Positions 59,451 to 64,000 of a stretch of 64,000 nucleotides of DNA are shown here, in pieces. A model generated the notes under the pieces. The model was not told the origin of the DNA. It saw only the letters and a list, made by a program, of their open reading frames with translations, and made no database searches. Positions within the stretch are counted from its first letter, which is position 1. Every line of letters begins with the position of its first letter. Source of the stretch: Fibrobacter sp. Lineage in GTDB: Bacteria > Fibrobacterota > Fibrobacteria > Fibrobacterales > Fibrobacteraceae. Location of the stretch: the NCBI GenBank assembly GCA_017475045.1, contig JAFVGH010000085.1, positions 1 through 64,000 on the forward strand. Reading direction: 5' to 3'. A program made the translations under genes and the position numbers.

Positions 59451-60197
59451 ATGATTTCGCTTTTGCGTAGAGTCCTGTTTTGTGCGGTTATAGGTGCGGC
59501 CTTAGTCTATGCCGATACCCCCCGCGTGGTGCCTACCATCGTGGATTCCATACCTCACGAGCGGACCCACTTTACCCAGGGGCTGTTTTTTGACGGCAAG
59601 GACCTGATTGAATCGACGGGGCAATACGGCCAGTCGGGCATTTACCGGCGTACCTTGGATGGCAAGATTTTGGATTCCCTGCGTCTGGAGGAACGCTACT
59701 TTGGCGAGGGTTCCGTGGCTGTGGGCGATGACATCTTCTACCTGACCTGGAAATCCCATAAGGCGTTTGTCGTGAACAGGAAACCTTTCTCTATGAAGGG
59801 GGAATTCCGTATTCCTACAGAAGGCTGGGGGCTTACTTACTGGCGGGATGCCCTTTTGATGAGCAACGGCAGCCATGAACTTTTGCAGATTGGGCTTGGC
59901 GGTTTTGCGGTGGTGGGTGTGATTCCCGTAACCGATGGCGGTCGCCCTGTGCCAAACCTGAACGAACTGGAACTGGTCCGTGATACTTTGTATGCGAATA
60001 TTTGGACCACGGGACTCATTGCTGTGGTGGAACTGCCCAGCGGACATGTGCTGAAGTACCTGGACTTTACCGACAAGGCCCGGGAGATTCGCCGTCGTTT
60101 TCCGCAGGCGGATGTATTGAACGGAATAGCCTTCGATGGTCGTGATTTTTGGATTACGGGCAAGAACTGGCCCTGGATTTACAAGGTGCGGTTCTAG
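59451..60197 (+). CDS. Glutaminyl-peptide cyclotransferase-like protein
   Basis: A 248-residue exported protein (signal LLRRVLFCAVIGAALVYA). The beta-propeller sequence matches glutamine cyclotransferases: IPHERTHFTQGLFFDGKDLI, ESTGQYGQSGIYRRTL, GEGSVAVGDDIFYLTW, LNELELVRDTLYANIW and VLNGIAFDGRDFWITGKNWP. It cyclises N-terminal Gln to pyroglutamate on exported peptides, protecting them. Some homologues also act on other substrates. Confidence 0.88.
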   Translation: MISLLRRVLFCAVIGAALVYADTPRVVPTIVDSIPHERTHFTQGLFFDGKDLIESTGQYGQSGIYRRTLDGKILDSLRLEERYFGEGSVAVGDDIFYLTWKSHKAFVVNRKPFSMKGEFRIPTEGWGLTYWRDALLMSNGSHELLQIGLGGFAVVGVIPVTDGGRPVPNLNELELVRDTLYANIWTTGLIAVVELPSGHVLKYLDFTDKAREIRRRFPQADVLNGIAFDGRDFWITGKNWPWIYKVRF

Positions 60198-60206
60198 GCG
60201 TAGCCC

Positions 60207-60235
60207 TTGCCACAAAACTAAAAACTTTGTATATT
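60207..60235 (+). promoter_or_regulatory. Promoter of the leu leader
   Basis: TTGCCA (60207-60212), exactly 17 bp, TATATT (60230-60235). The expected start of transcription, ~7 bp downstream, falls at about 60242-60243, on the leader-peptide ATG. Confidence 0.6.
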
Positions 60236-60242
60236 CAATGAT

Positions 60243-60302
60243 ATGAAAAGGACCCTGAACCTGCTACTTCTATTGCGACTTGCTGCTGGAGCGAGGTTTT
60301 AG
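60243..60302 (+). CDS. leuL: Leucine leader peptide LeuL (attenuator)
   Basis: A 19-codon frame MKRTLNLLLLLRLAAGARF ending in TAG. Seven of 19 codons are Leu, five of them in a row (60261-60275: CTG CTA CTT CTA TTG), including rarer codons. It sits between a promoter and a terminator hairpin upstream of leuA. Ribosome stalling at the Leu run when charged tRNA-Leu is scarce would leave TGGAGCG (60287-60293) free to pair with CGCTCCA (60346-60352) in the terminator's left arm. There is no room for a ribosome-binding site if transcription starts at ~60243, so translation may be leaderless. Confidence 0.8.
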   Translation: MKRTLNLLLLLRLAAGARF

Positions 60303-60343
60303 GCCGTTTTCAAGGATTTTTGATAGAATTAAACCTAAAAGAG

Positions 60344-60370
60344 CCCGCTCCAATATGGCAGCGGGTTTTT
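60344..60370 (+). promoter_or_regulatory. Attenuator terminator upstream of leuA
   Basis: CCCGCT (60344-60349) pairs with AGCGGG (60360-60365), with inner CCA/TGG pairs, followed by TTTTT (60366-60370). Its left arm is complementary to the end of leuL (60287-60296), forming the alternative antiterminator. A further possible hairpin, AGGTTTTA (60294-60301)/TAAACCT (60330-60336), could act as a pause structure. Confidence 0.75.
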
Positions 60371-60445
60371 CATTTTTGGGGCAATTTCTATCTTTGAAAC
60401 CGAAAAATGAATCTTGCGGCCATGTTGCGTGGGCGAGGAGATAAG

Positions 60446-62017
60446 ATGAGTGAAATGAATGCTGCCGAAATGGCAAAGAGACAACCGTTCTTTTATGACG
60501 TCACCCTGCGTGACGGAAACCAGGCGCTGCCCAAGCCCTGGAACAACGCCCAGAAAAAGGACGTGTACCTGCAGCTTTTGAAACTGGGCGTGCAGGGCGC
60601 CGAGGTGGGGTTCCCCGCCTCTAGCGAGATGGATTTTGAGTCCTGCAAGGAACTGGCCCAGCTCACCGCCAAGATGGCGGAAGAAGGGGACGAGGTTGCC
60701 CAGAAGGTGGTGGTCTCCGGTCTTGCCCGCTGCGTGGAAAGCGATATCCAGCGTTGCTGGGAGGCGGTGCAGTACGCCCCCCACCCCCGTATTCACACAT
60801 TCCTCGCTACCAGCAAGCTCTCCATGGAGCATGTGCTGCACCTGACTCCGGAACAGGTGAAGGAAAAGGCCGTCAAGTGCGTGAAGCTGGCCAAGTCCCT
60901 GGTAGGGGACAAGGGCGACGTGGAGTTCAGCGCCGAACACTTTGGGGACTGCCTGGACAACATGGATTTTGTGATTGACGTGCTGAAGGCCGTGGTGGAG
61001 GCGGGAGCCACCACCATAAACCTGCCCAATACGGTGGAGCGGTATAGACCCTTCTTGTACGTGAACCAGATTAAGCAGGTTTATGAAGCCTTGCCCAAGG
61101 ACATTGCCATCTCGGTCCATTGCCACAACGACTTGGGCATGGCTACGGCCGCTACGGTGGAAAGTTTCTTTGTGGGCGCCACCCAGCTGGAAGTGGCCCT
61201 GAACGGCCTGGGCGAACGCTGCGGCAACACCAATTTTTACGAGGTGGCCGTGGCGCTCCACAACTCCGGCGTGAATACGGGCCTGCACCTGGAACGCATC
61301 TACGAGACGGCTATCCTGATTTCCCAGTGGTCTGGCGTGAGCATTTACAGCCGAGCCCCGCTGATCGGTGCCGAAGCCATTGTGCACCGTAGCGGTATCC
61401 ACCAGGATGGTGCCTCCAAGACCAAGGACATGAAGAAGGGCGCCTACCGCCCCATCGACTATTCCATCATCGGTCGCCACCAGAACGATTCCATCTCCTT
61501 TACCAGCCAGAGCGGTCGCACCGCGGTTTACGAGATTATCACCAAGTTCGGCTACAGGCTTTCCCTGGCCGAGGCGGCAGAACTGCAGCCCGTGCTCAAG
61601 GAACTGAGCGAAAAAGAAGGGGAACTCAGCGCCGAGCGGGTGCTGGACGTGTTCCGCGAAGAGCGGGTGAACGTGAATGCCCGTCTGGTGTTCAACAACG
61701 TGGAAGTGATTCCCGACGAGAACCGCTTTATATTCCATTTCAAGAAGGACGGCGAGGCCATTCGCCGGTCCGTGACCGCCGAAGGCCCCATCGAGGCCGG
61801 CCTTATCCTGATGCGAGAAATCAACATGCCGGTGGAACTGGTGAAGTACCGCCAGGTGGTGGTTCCTGAAAAGGACAAGTTGTGGGCGGGCCGAGGCCTG
61901 AGCCGAATCCTCTTGCGCGCTAACGGCAAGGAAGAGGAAGGTCGTGGCGTCTCCAGCGATACCCTCAAGGCCAATATGCGGGCCCTGTTCAGCGGTGTGA
62001 ACCTTTTGTACAAGTAG
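60446..62017 (+). CDS. leuA: 2-isopropylmalate synthase LeuA
   Basis: A 523-residue HMGL-like synthase joining acetyl-CoA and 2-ketoisovalerate, first step of leucine synthesis. The start MSEMNAAEMAKRQPFFYDVT has GAGGAG six bases upstream; an in-frame ATG at 60407 lacks one. FFYDVTLRDGNQALPKPW is the active-site motif (RDGN in place of the commoner RDGE), IHTFLATS, EFSAEHFGDC, ISVHCHNDLGMATA (metal-binding HxH) and GERCGNTNFYEV, and HRSGIHQDGA follow. The C-terminal LeuA regulatory domain is short compared with type I (allosteric site may differ). The leucine leader supports this role over citramalate or homocitrate synthase. Confidence 0.85.
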   Translation: MSEMNAAEMAKRQPFFYDVTLRDGNQALPKPWNNAQKKDVYLQLLKLGVQGAEVGFPASSEMDFESCKELAQLTAKMAEEGDEVAQKVVVSGLARCVESDIQRCWEAVQYAPHPRIHTFLATSKLSMEHVLHLTPEQVKEKAVKCVKLAKSLVGDKGDVEFSAEHFGDCLDNMDFVIDVLKAVVEAGATTINLPNTVERYRPFLYVNQIKQVYEALPKDIAISVHCHNDLGMATAATVESFFVGATQLEVALNGLGERCGNTNFYEVAVALHNSGVNTGLHLERIYETAILISQWSGVSIYSRAPLIGAEAIVHRSGIHQDGASKTKDMKKGAYRPIDYSIIGRHQNDSISFTSQSGRTAVYEIITKFGYRLSLAEAAELQPVLKELSEKEGELSAERVLDVFREERVNVNARLVFNNVEVIPDENRFIFHFKKDGEAIRRSVTAEGPIEAGLILMREINMPVELVKYRQVVVPEKDKLWAGRGLSRILLRANGKEEEGRGVSSDTLKANMRALFSGVNLLYK

Positions 62018-62023
62018 GTCTTT

Positions 62024-62353
62024 ATGTGGAAAGCCGTATCCGATGTGGTTCGACCCTTCAAGATAAAGAGGGAACGCCTTGAAAAGTTTGTGGACGATTC
62101 CAAGGAATCGGTAAACAAGCTCTGGAAATCGGAGCGGGTCCAGTCCGTGGTCCGCTCCACGGAAAAGCTGAAAGATGCGGGTGCCCAGAAAATCTCCAAG
62201 TCGGGGATCCGCGGTAAGCTGAAGGATTTCAAGAAGAAAATCAAGGATCTTCCGCCTTTCCAGAAACTACTCCTGCTGACTATCGCCGTGTGCCTGCCGG
62301 CAGGCATCATCATAGCCGTCTTTGTGGCGGGCCTTATCAAGAGTCGTCAATAA
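62024..62353 (+). CDS. Small membrane protein of unknown function
   Basis: A 109-residue protein: ~75 charged, helical residues (FKIKRERLEKFVDDSKESVN, possibly coiled coil) and then a C-terminal transmembrane helix (KLLLLTIAVCLPAGIIIAVF) with a short tail. It starts six bases after leuA and overlaps the aminotransferase ATG (TAATG), so it is co-transcribed. No family recognised. Confidence 0.6.
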   Translation: MWKAVSDVVRPFKIKRERLEKFVDDSKESVNKLWKSERVQSVVRSTEKLKDAGAQKISKSGIRGKLKDFKKKIKDLPPFQKLLLLTIAVCLPAGIIIAVFVAGLIKSRQ

Positions 62354-63567
62354 TGAAACAGAAGGACCTGACCCCCACGCCGTTCTTTGCCGAACTGGAA
62401 AGGGCGAAGTCCGATGTCCTGAAAGATGCCGCTGCAGGCGGTTTACCTCTCGTTGACATGACGGTGAGCAGTCCCTTACGTGTAGGGCTCCCTTTTGACT
62501 TGGAACCTGCGGTAGATTCGGTCAAGGCTGAATTCAACCTGTGGGACACCAACCCTGCAGGGACCTTGAAGGCCCGGGAGGCTGTGTCGGAGTACTACCG
62601 CAGTCGTGGCGGGAATTTTACGCCCGACCAGATTCTCCTTACGGCAAGCACCAGCGAGGCCTACTCTATTTTGTTCAAGGCTTTTTGCAATCCAGGAGAC
62701 GCCATTCTGACGCCGGTTCCAGGGTACCCTCTGCTGGATACGTTGGCGGAACTTGAAAACCTGGAGTGCTACCCGTATTTCTTGAAACTGTCGAGAAGGG
62801 CCTGTCGAGGAGATTCCCGCTCGGTGGCGGGAATGACAAGCTCAGCATTTCATTTTGCTTTGGATACGGACAGCCTTCTGAGTGCCCCTGCCAATGCAAG
62901 AATCCTCTTGTTGGTCTGCCCCCACAACCCTACGGGCCATTCCGTCGGCTTGCCTGAGTGGAAAGAGGCGGTTCGTTTCTGCGAAGAGCGGAACTTGGTC
63001 CTTGTGGTGGACGAAGTTTTCGGGGATTATTCCTATGATGCGAATGTTCGGCGTTCCTGGCAGTTCCTTGCACAGGGGTGTGAAAAGCCCCGTTGCCCCA
63101 TCGTATGGCTGAACGGCCTCAGCAAGGTCTGCGGAAGCCCTCAGGTGAAGCTGGGTTGGATGGCCGTGTACGCTCCCGAAGATATACGTGAATCCATCCA
63201 CGAGACTCTGGAATATGTGGCGGATGCCTACCTGAGTGTTTCCTCTATGGCCCAGGCCTTGGCAACTCCGCTGCTCGCTGAATCGGCAAACTACGAAAAA
63301 AGGATTCAGGAACGCCTGCAGCAAAATCTGGCTGTCCTGCGGGAAAAGTTCCCCTCCAAGTACTGCCCCGAAGTTTCGGGAGGCTGGTATGCGGTTGTCC
63401 GCTTGGGCGACAACGACGAGGAACTGACGCTCCGTCTTTTGCGGGAAAAGCATGTGCTTGTACAGCCGGGATTCTTCTTCGATTTCGAGGAGGACGGCTG
63501 GATTGTGATAAGCCTGCTGCAGGAACCGGATATTTTTGCGGAAGGACTCCGGCGGATTTGTTCCTAG
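62353..63567 (+). CDS. Class I/II pyridoxal-phosphate aminotransferase with REP insertion
   Basis: A 404-residue PLP enzyme. VVDEVFGDY, CPHNPTGHS (ligand to the cofactor's phosphate and carboxylate), and LNGLSKVCGSPQVKLGWMAV with the Schiff-base lysine in SK; YxSxxxS-like SVSSMAQALATP. Alanine/aspartate-type transamination is likely; specificity open. Between YPYFLK and FHFALDTDSL about 20 residues (LSRRACRGDSRSVAGMTSSA) are encoded by a REP-type palindrome and its flanks; they sit in a loop before the core strand. Start at ATG 62353 overlaps the preceding stop; an earlier in-frame start would lie within the preceding gene. Confidence 0.82.
   Translation: MKQKDLTPTPFFAELERAKSDVLKDAAAGGLPLVDMTVSSPLRVGLPFDLEPAVDSVKAEFNLWDTNPAGTLKAREAVSEYYRSRGGNFTPDQILLTASTSEAYSILFKAFCNPGDAILTPVPGYPLLDTLAELENLECYPYFLKLSRRACRGDSRSVAGMTSSAFHFALDTDSLLSAPANARILLLVCPHNPTGHSVGLPEWKEAVRFCEERNLVLVVDEVFGDYSYDANVRRSWQFLAQGCEKPRCPIVWLNGLSKVCGSPQVKLGWMAVYAPEDIRESIHETLEYVADAYLSVSSMAQALATPLLAESANYEKRIQERLQQNLAVLREKFPSKYCPEVSGGWYAVVRLGDNDEELTLRLLREKHVLVQPGFFFDFEEDGWIVISLLQEPDIFAEGLRRICS
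62811..62838 (+). repeat. REP-type palindrome inside the aminotransferase gene
   Basis: ATTCCCGC (62813-62820) and GCGGGAAT (62827-62834) around TCGGTG, in the context AGATTCCCGC...GCGGGAATGACA. It is read in frame as GDSRSVAGMT. The sequence type equals the palindrome at 10415-10440 (AGATTCCGGG...CCCGGAATGAC). Confidence 0.8.
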
Positions 63568-63620
63568 CTTTTCTAAATTCGGAATGAAAGAAATTAAACG
63601 ATATAGGTGAACGTAGCATC

Positions 63621-64000
63621 GTGGCGAACAAGAAAGTTTTACTCATTAATTGGCGTGACATCAAGAACCCGGAAGCGGGCGGCGCTGAGCTTTATTTTCA
63701 TGAACTTTTCAAGCGTATCAACGGCAATGGTTACGACATAACGGTACTTGCCCACAAGGTGCCGGGGCTCCCTGACGAAGAAGTGGTAGACGGCATGCGT
63801 ACGCTGCGAATAGGTTCCAAGTTCCTGTTCAACTATTCCGCCTTCTTTTACGCCCGCAAGCACCAGAAGGAATACGACCTGATTGTAGAGGACCTGAACA
63901 AGATTCCCTTCTTTACGCCACTCTGCACCAAGACGAAACGCCTCCACATGGTCATGCATTTTTTCCGCAAGTCCATTTTCCGCGAGACGTTTTTCCCGTT
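63621..64000 (+). CDS. GT4-type glycosyltransferase, N-terminal part, cut by window edge
   Basis: The first ~126 residues of a GT-B glycosyltransferase. It starts at a GTG (VANKKVLLINWRDIKNPEAG); NPEAGGAELYFHELFKRING is the N-terminal glycine-rich region of group 1 glycosyltransferases. GYDITVLAHKVPGLPDEEVV and YDLIVEDLNKIPFF follow. Substrate unknown. It lies 53 bp after the aminotransferase. Confidence 0.75.
   Translation, partial: MANKKVLLINWRDIKNPEAGGAELYFHELFKRINGNGYDITVLAHKVPGLPDEEVVDGMRTLRIGSKFLFNYSAFFYARKHQKEYDLIVEDLNKIPFFTPLCTKTKRLHMVMHFFRKSIFRETFFP

Noticed and set aside
60407..60445. Earlier ATG for leuA at 60407
   Set aside because: No ribosome-binding site precedes it, whereas GAGGAG lies correctly before 60446 and family similarity starts after that point.

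Overview
The window looks like chromosome of a Fibrobacter species. The strongest sign is five genes carrying the 'Fibrobacter succinogenes major paralogous domain' (TIGR02145-type: an IWM/TWMTENL-like motif, an ACPxGWHLP-like motif, a YxWTST-like motif and a final Y-x-I/V-R-C motif), most of them lipoproteins. Secreted proteins with a short Fibrobacter-type C-terminal sorting tail, a pectate lyase and a GH8 enzyme fit a plant-fibre degrader. Cell-wall genes are of meso-diaminopimelate type and the outer-membrane/lipoprotein content is that of a diderm. No rRNA, tRNA or CRISPR array was seen.

Region 1-12.0 kb is accessory and eroded. An IS3-type element runs off the left edge and has cut the 5' end off an ORF6N/PLD-like gene. 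Around three intact secreted proteins (two paralogous-domain lipoproteins and a CotH/MBG protein) lie remnants of at least five other genes (a frameshifted unknown gene, radA, fic, a sugar transferase, a C-terminal sorting tail) and three copies of an ~80-110 bp dispersed repeat. The region ends with a PL9-like pectate lyase whose linker contains an in-frame REP-type palindrome.

Region 12.2-26.0 kb is a compact division/cell-wall (dcw) operon: mraZ-rsmH-ftsL-ftsI-murE-murF-ftsW-murG-murC-ftsQ-ftsA-ftsZ, with overlapping or near-contiguous genes, a TTGCC-N16-TATATT promoter and GTGGTA repeats that look like MraZ boxes. mraY and murD, normally between murF and murG, are absent. Three hairpins follow ftsZ.

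Region 26.3-50.5 kb is ordinary core genome: an outer-membrane barrel, holA, greA, argJ, a MORN/paralogous-domain lipoprotein, a cytoplasmic GH8 oligoxylanase, the maf-rodZ-hisB operon, rpmE2 (zinc-free L31), lipoproteins, then a lipid/envelope run: a fused LplT-PlsC-Aas protein, a membrane glycosyltransferase with an NPCBM module, a GT-B glycosyltransferase, an acyl-ACP thioesterase, rsmE and a HAD phosphatase.

Region 50.6-64 kb holds a YfhO-type membrane protein, a 36-residue membrane peptide gene, an ArsR-methyltransferase, a PAP2 phosphatase, a floA-containing block, a glutaminyl cyclase, and leuA behind a classic leucine-codon attenuator (19-residue leader peptide with seven Leu codons and competing hairpins), an aminotransferase with an in-frame REP insertion, and a truncated glycosyltransferase at the right edge.

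The signals I find most worth follow-up are a three-copy ~95-nt repeat family with covarying stems (26149-26246, 56519-56610, 56615-56707), the leu attenuator with a near-leaderless leader peptide, the REP palindromes translated inside two proteins, and the dispersed repeat of the eroded region.
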